NCBI GenBank assembly: GCA_030628245.1
Contig: DAOVRI010000080.1
Span: forward strand, 1-7,389
Direction of reading: 5' to 3'
Length of the DNA stretch: 7,389 nucleotides
DNA from: Dehalococcoidales bacterium
GTDB lineage: Bacteria > Chloroflexota > Dehalococcoidia > Dehalococcoidales > RBG-16-60-22
Shown: piece by piece, positions 1-5,942 of the stretch
Layout of the letters: every line of letters starts with the position of its first letter
How positions within the stretch are numbered: position 1 is the first letter of the stretch
Position numbers and translations under genes: made by a program
The notes under the pieces: model-generated
The model's input: the letters and a program-made list of their open reading frames with translations, nothing else
What the model was told of the DNA's origin: nothing
Database searches by the model: none

Positions 1-768
1 CGTCTGGCAAGTTTGATTCAATCCGATGGGCATTGTCTCTTTATGCCGATTGACCACGGCTATTTTCAGGGGCCCACCAGGAAGCTGGAAGCACCGGGCA
101 AAACCCTCGAACCGATATTGCCCTATGCCGATGCCGTCTTCGTTACCAGAGGGGTACTGCGCTCGGCGATAAGCCCGGTAGGCGGCAAACCGATTATTTT
201 GCGCGTCTCCGGCGGTACCAGCATGGTAGGGGCCGACCTTGCCAATGAGGGCATTACCACCGATATTGACGAGGTAATACGTCTTAATGCATCGGCAATG
301 GGTCTTTCCATATTTGTCGGCACCGACTACGAAAAAGAATCGCTATTGAATCTGTCAAAGCTCGTTAACGAAGGTGAGAAGTACGGTATCCCCGTTATGG
401 CGGTAACAGCGGTGGGGAAAGAACTGGACAAGCGGGACGCCCGTTACCTGGCACTCGCTTCACGTATTGCCGCCGAGCTGGGGGCCCGGATTGTCAAGAC
501 TTACTGGTGCGAGAACTTCGAAAGGGTAGTGAATGGTTGTCCCGTGCCGGTAGTCATAGCGGGCGGACCCCAGACGGAAACCGAGCTTGAGGTGTTCCAG
601 TTCGTTCATGACGGCATACAGAAGGGTGCCATCGGCGTCAACCTGGGGAGAAACATCTGGCAGAACGAGCACCCTGTGGCCATGATAAGGGCGCTACGCG
701 CCATCGTGCACGATGATGCCGCGCCGGAACAGGCACAGGAAATATACGATACCGTCAAAAAAGAATAG
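1..768 (+). CDS. Class I aldolase, LsrF / DeoC-LacD family (5' end outside window)
   Basis: This is a Schiff-base (class I) TIM-barrel aldolase. The reading frame is open from base 1 (R-L-A-S-L-I-Q...), and the TTG at 13 lies inside a conserved stretch, so the true start is upstream. By recall of E. coli LsrF (about 290 aa) roughly 30-40 N-terminal residues are missing. Recognisable family segments are DHGYFQGPT, TRGVLRS, the candidate Schiff-base lysine in RIVKTYW (codon 496-498), CPVPVVIAGG and GVNLGRNIWQ-HPVAM, the last two being the phosphate-binding loops at the barrel's C-terminal end. LsrF acts on phosphorylated autoinducer-2 breakdown products, but relatives cleave or build other ketose phosphates. 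No other lsr gene is seen here, so the substrate is left open. The stop is 16 bases before the dehydrogenase start, suggesting one transcript. Family assignment is confident; specific reaction is not. Confidence 0.9.
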   Translation, partial: RLASLIQSDGHCLFMPIDHGYFQGPTRKLEAPGKTLEPILPYADAVFVTRGVLRSAISPVGGKPIILRVSGGTSMVGADLANEGITTDIDEVIRLNASAMGLSIFVGTDYEKESLLNLSKLVNEGEKYGIPVMAVTAVGKELDKRDARYLALASRIAAELGARIVKTYWCENFERVVNGCPVPVVIAGGPQTETELEVFQFVHDGIQKGAIGVNLGRNIWQNEHPVAMIRALRAIVHDDAAPEQAQEIYDTVKKE

Positions 769-784
769 GTATCCGGATTTATTA

Positions 785-1813
785 ATGCGTGTCGCTGTAT
801 GGTATAACAACCGGGACGTGCGTATCGAGGAAAGGCCCAAACCGGAAATCGGGGCGGGTGAAGTTCTGGTGCGCGTGGTCGCCAGCGGTATCTGCGGCAG
901 CGATGTCATGGAGTGGTACCGACTCGACCGGGCGCCGCTGGTACTGGGACACGAGATTGCCGGTGAGGTCGTGGAGGTGGGCAAGGGTGTTAAGCCGTAT
1001 AAAGTCGGCGACCGCGTGACCGTGGCCCATCACGTGCCCTGCAACACCTGCTATTACTGCCTGAACGGAAATCCGACCGTCTGCGACACCCTGCGCCGGA
1101 CCAACTTCGACCCCGGTGGCTTCGCCGAGTATGTCCGACTGCCCGCTATCAACGTTGACCGCGGCGTCTTTCTTATACCTGATGACCTGTCTTATGAAGA
1201 GGCTACCTTTACCGAACCGCTGGCCTGTATCCTGCGCGGGCAGCGAAGGGCCAACCTGCAACCGGGGCAGAGTGTCCTCATAATCGGCAGCGGTATTTCC
1301 GGGTTGCTTCATGTGCAGCTGGCCCGGGCGCTCGGCGCCGGCCTCATCGTTGCCGTGGACATCAACGCCTACCGTCTGGAGGCGGCTGAAAGGTTCGGGG
1401 CCGACACAGCGATTGGCGCCGATGAGTTTTCACCCGACCGCCTGCGCGAGCTGAATGAAGGACGGCTGGCCGACCTCGTTATCGTTTGCACCGGAGCCGT
1501 CACGGCCGTAAATCAGGCACTGGCTTCGGTCGAGCGCGGCGGTACTGTCCTTTTCTTCGCCCCCACCGCCCCCGGTATTACTATTCCGCTATCAATCAAC
1601 GACCTGTTCTGGCGTAACGACATCACGTTAACCACCTCCTATGCCAGCAGTCCCGCCGATTACGCGGAGGCTCTTGAGCTGATTCATGCCCGCCGCCTTC
1701 CGGTGGGGGAGATGATTACCCATCGGCTGGGCCTGGCGGAGACGGGACTGGGCTTTAAACTCGTTACTGAGGCAAAGGAATCGCTCAAGGTAATCATCGA
1801 ACCCCAACGTTGA
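785..1813 (+). CDS. Zinc-dependent medium-chain alcohol/polyol dehydrogenase
   Basis: A 342-residue cytosolic MDR-superfamily oxidoreductase, normal length for sorbitol/threonine-dehydrogenase-like members. Catalytic zinc ligands are visible as C37 (GICGSD), H56-E57 (GHE) and E144 (TEPLAC). The structural zinc site is C86-x2-C89-x2-C92-x7-C100. The Rossmann fold carries GSGISG at 168-173, and D192 at the end of the following strand suggests NAD(H) rather than NADP(H). I chose the ATG at 785 because MRVAVWYNN matches the usual N-terminus; the frame is open further upstream to an ATG at 713, but that would overlap the aldolase gene by 56 bases and add a basic non-homologous extension. The Shine-Dalgarno is poor, consistent with translation coupled to the aldolase 16 bases upstream. 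It probably oxidises a sugar alcohol or hydroxy intermediate linked to that aldolase (inference). Exact substrate is unknown. Confidence 0.92.
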   Translation: MRVAVWYNNRDVRIEERPKPEIGAGEVLVRVVASGICGSDVMEWYRLDRAPLVLGHEIAGEVVEVGKGVKPYKVGDRVTVAHHVPCNTCYYCLNGNPTVCDTLRRTNFDPGGFAEYVRLPAINVDRGVFLIPDDLSYEEATFTEPLACILRGQRRANLQPGQSVLIIGSGISGLLHVQLARALGAGLIVAVDINAYRLEAAERFGADTAIGADEFSPDRLRELNEGRLADLVIVCTGAVTAVNQALASVERGGTVLFFAPTAPGITIPLSINDLFWRNDITLTTSYASSPADYAEALELIHARRLPVGEMITHRLGLAETGLGFKLVTEAKESLKVIIEPQR

Positions 1814-1834
1814 ACGATAATCACGAGAACTGAG

Positions 1835-2056
1835 ATGGATATAGAATACGGAATGTCGGTGGTAGATAAAAACAACAAACCTCTCGGCAAGGTAGGCCAT
1901 ATCGTTATGGATGCCTGGTCGGGAGAGCCTCGTAAATACATGGTGCGTCTGGCTGATAATGTCAGTGCCATTTACTTTACACCTGAAAACGTGGCTGAAG
2001 TAACAAAAAAGAACGTAAAGTTAAATCTCGCCGCCGAGGAAATCGAACAGACTTAG
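1835..2056 (+). CDS. Small PRC-barrel-like protein
   Basis: A 73-residue protein with the look of a stand-alone PRC-barrel/DUF2171-type domain. It has an early G-M-x-V-V-D segment, then LGKVGHIVMD, an acidic-glycine turn (SGEPRKYMVRL), a second strand pair ending in YFTPENV, and a terminal V-K-L-N-L strand before a short acidic tail. PRC-barrel domains occur in RimM (ribosome maturation) and photosynthetic reaction-centre H subunits. Short solo versions are common in bacteria and have no agreed function; they may bind partner proteins or surfaces. There is no signal peptide or membrane segment. It begins 21 bases after the dehydrogenase stop with only a weak purine-rich stretch (GAGAACTGAG) before the ATG, so it could be the last gene of the same transcript. 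The role relative to the aldolase and dehydrogenase is unclear. Confidence 0.75.
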   Translation: MDIEYGMSVVDKNNKPLGKVGHIVMDAWSGEPRKYMVRLADNVSAIYFTPENVAEVTKKNVKLNLAAEEIEQT

Positions 2057-2109
2057 CCCATTTATTCCTCTCAATTGTAGTAACTAAGCTATCCTGTACG
2101 CCCATTCAT

Positions 2110-2143
2110 GGGGTTCGCCTATTATCAAACTGCAGCCCCTTTT
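2110..2143 (+). terminator. Weak possible terminator after the PRC-barrel gene
   Basis: GGGG (2110-2113) can pair with CCCC (2136-2139), with a further GC/GC step inside, and is followed by TTTTCTTT. The stem is short and the loop is large, so this is only a candidate for the end of the aldolase-dehydrogenase-PRC transcript. A small separate palindrome, CCCAT-TC-ATGGG, overlaps its start at 2101-2112. Confidence 0.25.
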
Positions 2144-2171
2144 CTTTCCATTACGCTCCTCTGGCTACGTA

Positions 2172-2209
2172 TTTATACTTAATTCAAGCCAGTTACCAGT
2201 AAGTATAAA
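2172..2209. repeat. Inverted repeat, 9-bp arms
   Basis: TTTATACTT (2172-2180) and AAGTATAAA (2201-2209) are perfect reverse complements separated by 20 bases. No T-run follows on either strand, so it does not look like an intrinsic terminator. It sits about 125 bp upstream of the small membrane-protein pair and could be a regulator site or an mRNA hairpin. AT-rich arms of this length can also arise by chance in such a spacer. Confidence 0.45.
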
Positions 2210-2318
2210 AAGATAGGTGACCACATAATAATTTAAGTGTTTTTGACGATTGTAAATAGGTATCACGGCGGAAGCTGTTTTTAATGGCAGGGTGGTAAGC
2301 TAATAGTGGAAATAAGAA

Positions 2319-2390
2319 AAGGAGGTAAAAGACAATGCAGTGGGAATTGATAGTAGCGTTAGTGGTGGCGATTCCGGTAATCCTCTTCCC
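2319..2390 (+). repeat. Direct repeat copy 1 (RBS plus first 19 codons)
   Basis: This copy of a 72-bp direct repeat covers AAGGAGGT, the spacer, the ATG at 2335 and the codons for the N-terminal hydrophobic segment. It matches the copy at 2507-2578 at 70 of 72 positions. The two differences are A/G changes in the RBS-start spacer (2327 and 2332), and bases 2333-2390 are identical. Identity drops sharply right after it. Confidence 0.95.
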
Positions 2391-2508
2391 AGTAGCTTTC
2401 GTCTGGTTCCTGAACATTAGCGGAATTTTAACGGTGTGGAAAGAGAGCCGGGCCAGAGAAAAAAAGCGAGCCAAAGCTAGAAAAGAAGCTCTGGCACAAA
2501 TAAAATAA
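2335..2508 (+). CDS. Small single-span membrane protein, copy 1
   Basis: A 57-residue protein starting MQWELIVALVVAIPVILF. Residues 5 to about 28 form one hydrophobic membrane helix with prolines at 14 and 19 and aromatic residues at its ends. From about residue 36 the tail is highly charged and mostly basic (KESRAREKKRAKARKEALAQIK) and likely helical. Under the positive-inside rule the tail should face the cytoplasm. The start is supported by a strong GGAGGT (2321-2326) eight bases before the ATG. It is followed 14 bases later by a second gene with the same N-terminus, whose Shine-Dalgarno abuts this gene's TAA stop. I have the impression that similar tiny proteins occur in Chloroflexota genomes but know no function. 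Not annotated by most ORF cut-offs because of its size; the strong RBS and paralogue make it credible. Confidence 0.82.
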   Translation: MQWELIVALVVAIPVILFPVAFVWFLNISGILTVWKESRAREKKRAKARKEALAQIK

Positions 2509-2578
2509 GGAGGTGAAAGGCAATGCAGTGGGAATTGATAGTAGCGTTAGTGGTGGCGATTCCGGTAATCCTCTTCCC
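2507..2578 (+). repeat. Direct repeat copy 2 (RBS plus first 19 codons)
   Basis: Second copy of the 72-bp direct repeat, offset by exactly 188 bp from the first. It begins in the stop codon of the first small gene, contains that of the next gene's GGAGGT and ATG (2523), and ends at the same codon as copy 1. Beyond it the two genes still align but with many differences. Confidence 0.95.
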
Positions 2579-2681
2579 CGCAGCTTTCATATGGTATCTC
2601 AACGTTGGTGGTATTGTCCACGCTATTCGTGAGGCAAAGGCTGCCCGAGAGAAGAAAGCCGCCGTCAAGACAACCGGCTAA
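2523..2681 (+). CDS. Small single-span membrane protein, copy 2
   Basis: A 52-residue paralogue of the preceding gene. Residues 1-19 are identical in protein and DNA. The end of the helix is similar (AAFIWYLNVGGI versus VAFVWFLNISGI), while the charged tail has diverged (HAIREAKAAREKKAAVKTTG) and is shorter. One membrane helix with proline at 14 and 19 and a basic, probably cytoplasmic, tail are predicted. GGAGGT at 2509-2514 is eight bases from the ATG, exactly the arrangement of copy 1, so both should be translated efficiently from one mRNA. The different tails suggest a pair of related subunits or partners rather than simple dosage duplication (inference). No function can be assigned. Confidence 0.82.
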   Translation: MQWELIVALVVAIPVILFPAAFIWYLNVGGIVHAIREAKAAREKKAAVKTTG

Positions 2682-2748
2682 AAGACACCTGGTAAAACTT
2701 GAGTGAAGGAGGTAGAGGAGCTGAAGCCAAACGAAACAGACTCAGGAT

Positions 2749-2790
2749 AAGGCTGGATATTCCGAAAGGGTATCCAGCCTTGCTATATTT
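2749..2790 (+). terminator. Hairpin terminator after the small membrane genes
   Basis: AAGGCTGGATA (2749-2759) and TATCCAGCCTT (2771-2781) are perfect 11-bp complements around an 11-base loop that includes a GAAA. The tail GCTATATTT is only moderately T-rich, so termination could be incomplete, but position and stem length fit the end of the small-gene transcript and insulation of the purine-salvage operon. The arms are nearly symmetrical, so it may also act for the opposite strand. Confidence 0.7.
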
Positions 2791-2817
2791 AGGAGATACT
2801 TATTCATTACCGTAGTA

Positions 2818-2846
2818 TAGACATGCTCGCCAGTAAGGGCTATAAT
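2818..2846 (+). promoter_or_regulatory. Sigma-70-type promoter for the purine-salvage operon
   Basis: TAGACA (2818-2823, 5 of 6 matches to TTGACA) and TATAAT (2841-2846, perfect) are separated by 17 bp, the optimal spacing. Transcription would start at about 2853-2857. The hpt ATG is at 2857, so the mRNA would have a leader of at most a few bases, in agreement with the absence of a Shine-Dalgarno sequence there. Confidence 0.72.
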
Positions 2847-2856
2847 TCCACTAGGT

Positions 2857-3384
2857 ATGGATTCTCAAGCCAAACTGCACAGTCTTTTCCCCCGGGCGGA
2901 GATAGATTCCGCCGTTAAGCGGCTGGCTTCGGAAATCACCAGCGACTATCACGATAAAAACCCCCTTCTGATTGGTATTCTCAAAGGCTCTTTCATGTTC
3001 CTGGCCGACCTTGTCCGTCAGCTGGATTTTCCGCTGGAAATTGAGTTTGTCCGTTTGTCCAGCTACGGCAGCGGCCGGCAGACTTCGGGTAAGGTGAAAG
3101 TGGTACAGGGCCTGCGCTCGGTGGTCAGGGGCAGGCATGTGCTGGTGGTCGAGGATATCGTGGATACCGGTATCACGGTAGCTTTCCTTATGGACTATCT
3201 GAAAAAGAAAAAAACGACTTCGTCGCGACTCTGCGCTTTAACGGATAAGCCGTCCCGGCGGCGGGTGCCGGTGGACATAAATTATCTGGGTTTTACCGTA
3301 CCGGACAAATTCCTGGTCGGCTACGGCCTGGACTGCGACGAGAAGTACCGCAATCTTCCCAATATCTGTTATCTGGAGGAGTAG
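2857..3384 (+). CDS. hpt: Hypoxanthine phosphoribosyltransferase
   Basis: A 175-residue cytosolic purine-salvage enzyme that joins hypoxanthine (and often guanine) to PRPP to give IMP or GMP. Family landmarks are in the right order: the LKGS loop at 42-45 (pyrophosphate binding), SSYGS at 68-72 (flexible catalytic loop), the PRPP motif VLVVEDIVDTGIT at 95-107 with its acidic pair, the purine-contacting lysine in TDKPSRR (K131) and the C-terminal FTVPDKFLVGYGLD segment at 146-159. Length is typical of bacterial Hpt. The ATG at 2857 has no Shine-Dalgarno but sits 11 bases after a consensus -10 box, implying leaderless or near-leaderless initiation. It is first in an operon with adenine deaminase, which supplies its substrate. 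Confidence 0.95.
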   Translation: MDSQAKLHSLFPRAEIDSAVKRLASEITSDYHDKNPLLIGILKGSFMFLADLVRQLDFPLEIEFVRLSSYGSGRQTSGKVKVVQGLRSVVRGRHVLVVEDIVDTGITVAFLMDYLKKKKTTSSRLCALTDKPSRRRVPVDINYLGFTVPDKFLVGYGLDCDEKYRNLPNICYLEE

Positions 3385-3386
3385 TA

Positions 3387-5090
3387 TTGAGTCCATTAAA
3401 TCATTTAATCTCCGTAGCCAGAGGCGAATCCCCCGCCGACCTGCTTCTGGCCAATGCCCGCGTGGTCAACACCTTTAACGGCGAGATTGAGACGGGCAAC
3501 GTGGCTGTTTGTGGGGGGAAAGTGGCCGGGGTGGGCGACTATAAGGAAGCCAAAAAGGTTATCGATTTGGACGGCAAGTACCTGTCGCCCGGCCTCATCA
3601 ACGGGCATACCCACCTGGAAAGCTCCATGCTGGATGTCGGCCAGTACGCGCGGGCGGTGGTGCCGCACGGTACTTCAAGCATAGTAACCGACCTTCATGA
3701 GATTGCCAATGTCTGCGGCCTGGACGGCATTAAATACGTGCTGAACTGCGCCCGACGGTTGCCGTTCGACCTGTTCCTGATGGCACCTTCCTGCGTACCG
3801 GCAACCCACCTGGAGACTTCGGGGGCCAGCCTCGGCCCGGAGGATATACGGCGGATTTTGCGGTTTAAGGAATGCATCGGCCTGGGGGAGGTTATGAACT
3901 ACCCCGGCGTTCTGGCTGGTGATGCCGCGGTGCTGAGTAAAATAGAGTCGGCAAGGGGCAAAGTCGTTGACGGTCACGCTCCGGGGGTTTCCGGCAAAGA
4001 CCTGAATGCTTATATCGGCGCCGGTATCCACTCCGACCACGAGTCGGTCGCTCTGGCCGAGGGAGAAGAAAAGCTGCGGCGGGGCATGCATGTCATGATA
4101 CGGGAGGGTTCCACGGAGAAGAACCTGGAAGCCCTGCTGCCCCTGGTTACGGACAAGACCTACGGGCGGTGCCTCTTCGTGGTTGATGACCGCCATGGTG
4201 TTGATATTCTCCACGACGGCGATATCGACGCCGTCGTGCGTAAGGCCATCCGTCTGGGACTCGACCCGGTGCGGGCCATCCAGCTGGCCACCATTAATGC
4301 CGCCGAATATTTCCGTCTGGACAGGCTCGGAGCAGTGGCCCCCGGCTATTTTGCGAACCTCATCGTACTCGATGATTTACATGATTTTAAAATCGAGATG
4401 GTCTTCTATCGGGGTCGACCGGTGGCACAGGATGGGAAACCGCTGTTTGAATTGCCTGAGCCTTCGGGAAATCGGTTGACCGATACGGTCAACGTTAAAC
4501 CGTTTACCATAGATTCGCTGAGACTCAGGGCCTCCGGGGAGAGCCGGCCGGTTATCGAGGTTATCCCCGGCCAGATAATCACCCGCAGGAAGCTTCAAAA
4601 AGTGAGAGTCGTTGATGGGTTTATCCTGTCTGATACTGGCCAGGACATCCTGAAAGCGGTGGTGGTGGAAAGACATCGTGCCACGGGCAATATCGGCATC
4701 GGGCTGGTGACCGGCTTCGGACTGAAAAGGGGGGCTTTAGCCTCGTCCACCGCCCACGATTCGCATAACATCGTCGTCGTCGGCACCGGTGACGAGGATA
4801 TCTTCGCTGCCATCAGGGAGGTCGAGCGTTTGCAGGGCGGTCTGGTGGTGGCGGCCGGGGGAAAAGTGCTGGACAGCCTGGCCACGCCGATTGCCGGCCT
4901 GCTGTCCGACGAATCGCTGGAGACGGTGGTCGCCGGACTGGAGAGGCTGGAGCGGGCGGCCAGGGCTCTGGGAGCAACCCTGCCGGCACCCTTCGCCGCA
5001 CTATCTTTCCTGGCGCTGCCGGTAATACCGGAGTTGAGGTTGACCGACCTCGGCCTGGTGGATGTGAACGAGTTCAGGTTGATAGAATGA
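3387..5090 (+). CDS. ade: Adenine deaminase
   Basis: A 567-residue metal-dependent amidohydrolase that converts adenine to hypoxanthine and ammonia, close to the usual Ade length (about 570-590). The N-terminal beta-sandwich (about 15-65) leads into the barrel with the metal ligands of GHTHLESSM (H74, H76), a GLGEVMNYPGV segment (E168), DGHAPG (H197), HSDHES (H215, H218) and VVDDRH (D267-H270). The C-terminal Ade domain is complete, including STAHDSHNIVVVG at about 454-466 and the VVAAGGKVLDSL segment. The start is TTG, two bases after the hpt stop, with GGAGGAG five bases upstream; no better in-frame ATG lies nearby. This tight spacing indicates co-transcription and probably translational coupling with hpt, whose substrate it makes. 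Confidence 0.96.
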   Translation: MSPLNHLISVARGESPADLLLANARVVNTFNGEIETGNVAVCGGKVAGVGDYKEAKKVIDLDGKYLSPGLINGHTHLESSMLDVGQYARAVVPHGTSSIVTDLHEIANVCGLDGIKYVLNCARRLPFDLFLMAPSCVPATHLETSGASLGPEDIRRILRFKECIGLGEVMNYPGVLAGDAAVLSKIESARGKVVDGHAPGVSGKDLNAYIGAGIHSDHESVALAEGEEKLRRGMHVMIREGSTEKNLEALLPLVTDKTYGRCLFVVDDRHGVDILHDGDIDAVVRKAIRLGLDPVRAIQLATINAAEYFRLDRLGAVAPGYFANLIVLDDLHDFKIEMVFYRGRPVAQDGKPLFELPEPSGNRLTDTVNVKPFTIDSLRLRASGESRPVIEVIPGQIITRRKLQKVRVVDGFILSDTGQDILKAVVVERHRATGNIGIGLVTGFGLKRGALASSTAHDSHNIVVVGTGDEDIFAAIREVERLQGGLVVAAGGKVLDSLATPIAGLLSDESLETVVAGLERLERAARALGATLPAPFAALSFLALPVIPELRLTDLGLVDVNEFRLIE

Positions 5091-5118
5091 TTTAACGGGT
5101 AGAACGGAGGAGAGTTAC

Positions 5119-5832
5119 ATGCGCCATTCCGCTGCCGAGCCTGTCTTTGAGAATCGCTATGACGCCGGACGCAAGCTCGCCGAAAGGCTTTTAGAATACG
5201 CCAATAAATCGGTGATAGTGCTGGGTATCCCCAACGGCGGAGTCGCCGTGGCTCTCAGCGTCGCCCTGTCGCTCGGTGCCGACCTCGACCTTGTTATCTC
5301 GCGCAAGATTCCGCTGCCCCTCAGTCCCGAAGGCGGGTTCGGTTCCGTAACCGATGACGGCACCACGATTCTCAACGAGGAAGTGGTCAAGCAGGCCGGC
5401 CTGAGCCGGCAGCAGATTAACTATCAGGTAGGCCGGGTAAGGTCGGACATCCGCAGCCGCAGCCTGCTCTATCACGGGGAGAGGCCGCCGCTTTCTATCA
5501 CCGGCCGGACGGTGATAATCGTGGATGATGGCCTGGCTTCGGGATATACCATGAGGGCGGCTGTAGAGTCGCTGCGCCACCGCAAGCCGGAGAAGATAAT
5601 TGCCGCGGTGCCGGTGGGGCCGGAGCGCGTGGCGGAGGAAATACGCAAGGTTGCCGATAGAGTCGTGACCTGCACCGTCGGCACCGAGCCGAGATTCTAC
5701 GTATCGGACTACTACCGGTACTGGCATGATATCACCGATGGGGAAGTGCTCCACTGCCTCAAGGAATGGCGGATGCGCCGTTACGGCCCGAAAGTCGATC
5801 TGCCGGAAAGAAAAAAGGTAGAGGGAGCTTGA
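5119..5832 (+). CDS. Phosphoribosyltransferase domain protein (COG1926-like)
   Basis: A 237-residue cytosolic type I phosphoribosyltransferase-fold protein. It opens with the F-x-x-R-x-D-A-G-x-x-L-A segment (10-21) typical of this group. It then has VIVLGIPNGGV (32-42), SRKI (61-64), a variable GGFGSVTDDG region, LNEEVV (85-90) and the PRPP-binding motif VIIVDDGLASGYT at 132-144. The C-terminus adds an unusual basic tail (about 216-237). Family members have no well-established substrate; some sit beside or are fused to hydrolases. GGAGGAGAG precedes the ATG, and it lies 28 bases after ade without a terminator, so it is probably in the same operon. That context suggests a purine or nucleotide salvage role (inference). 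It lacks the Hpt-specific loops, so it is not a second Hpt. Confidence 0.88.
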   Translation: MRHSAAEPVFENRYDAGRKLAERLLEYANKSVIVLGIPNGGVAVALSVALSLGADLDLVISRKIPLPLSPEGGFGSVTDDGTTILNEEVVKQAGLSRQQINYQVGRVRSDIRSRSLLYHGERPPLSITGRTVIIVDDGLASGYTMRAAVESLRHRKPEKIIAAVPVGPERVAEEIRKVADRVVTCTVGTEPRFYVSDYYRYWHDITDGEVLHCLKEWRMRRYGPKVDLPERKKVEGA

Positions 5833-5906
5833 TATTCCAAGGGCTTCATGTAGAATCGCCATCTGAGCGTGGTATATATCCGCCCCGGAATCAGCTTTAT
5901 GGTATC
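5833..5906 (+). other. Spacer after the purine operon
   Basis: I see no convincing intrinsic terminator directly after the phosphoribosyltransferase stop. The sequence shifts from GC-rich to strongly AT-rich toward 5905-5980, marking the boundary with the next transcription unit. Read-through from the purine operon into the following leader cannot be excluded. Confidence 0.4.
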
Positions 5907-5936
5907 TTTACATAATTTTTAGAAAATTTTTAGAAT
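5907..5936 (+). promoter_or_regulatory. Promoter candidate for the secreted-protein gene
   Basis: TTTACA (5907-5912, 5 of 6) and TAGAAT (5931-5936, 5 of 6) are 18 bp apart in very AT-rich DNA. A start near 5943 would give a leader of about 235 bases before the ATG at 6180. A second possible -10, TATACT at 5978-5983, lacks a good -35. Confidence 0.55.
5914..5935 (+). repeat. Exact 11-bp tandem repeat within the promoter
   Basis: AATTTTTAGAA occurs twice in direct contact (5914-5924 and 5925-5935), filling the -35/-10 spacer and most of the -10 box. The 11-bp period is about one DNA turn, so the two T-tracts fall on the same helix face. It could be a bent-DNA element, an operator for a regulator, or slippage. 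Confidence 0.85.
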
Positions 5937-5942
5937 TATCTG

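Larger units (their letters stand above)
2057..2318 (+). other. AT-rich intergenic spacer upstream of small membrane genes
   Basis: About 260 bases with no credible gene on either strand. It holds a weak terminator-like element near 2110-2143, an inverted repeat at 2172-2209 and an isolated TTGACG at 2243-2248 that resembles a -35 box but has no good -10 at 16-18 bp. CATAAT at 2224-2229 could be a -10 but lacks a -35. The promoter of the following small genes is therefore probably here but cannot be placed. Confidence 0.5.

Noticed and set aside
713..784. Upstream ATG extension of the zinc dehydrogenase
   Set aside because: It overlaps the conserved end of the aldolase gene and adds 24 basic, non-family residues; MRVAVWYNN at 785 is the natural N-terminus.
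782..1312. Long minus-strand frame antisense to the dehydrogenase (176 codons), and similar ones at 3675-4214 and 5191-5862
   Set aside because: These are mirror frames of strongly supported genes in GC-biased DNA, lack recognisable domains and have no ribosome sites.
2193..2668. Two minus-strand frames sharing a common peptide segment
   Set aside because: The shared peptide is only the reverse translation of the direct repeat carrying the plus-strand small genes, which have strong ribosome sites.
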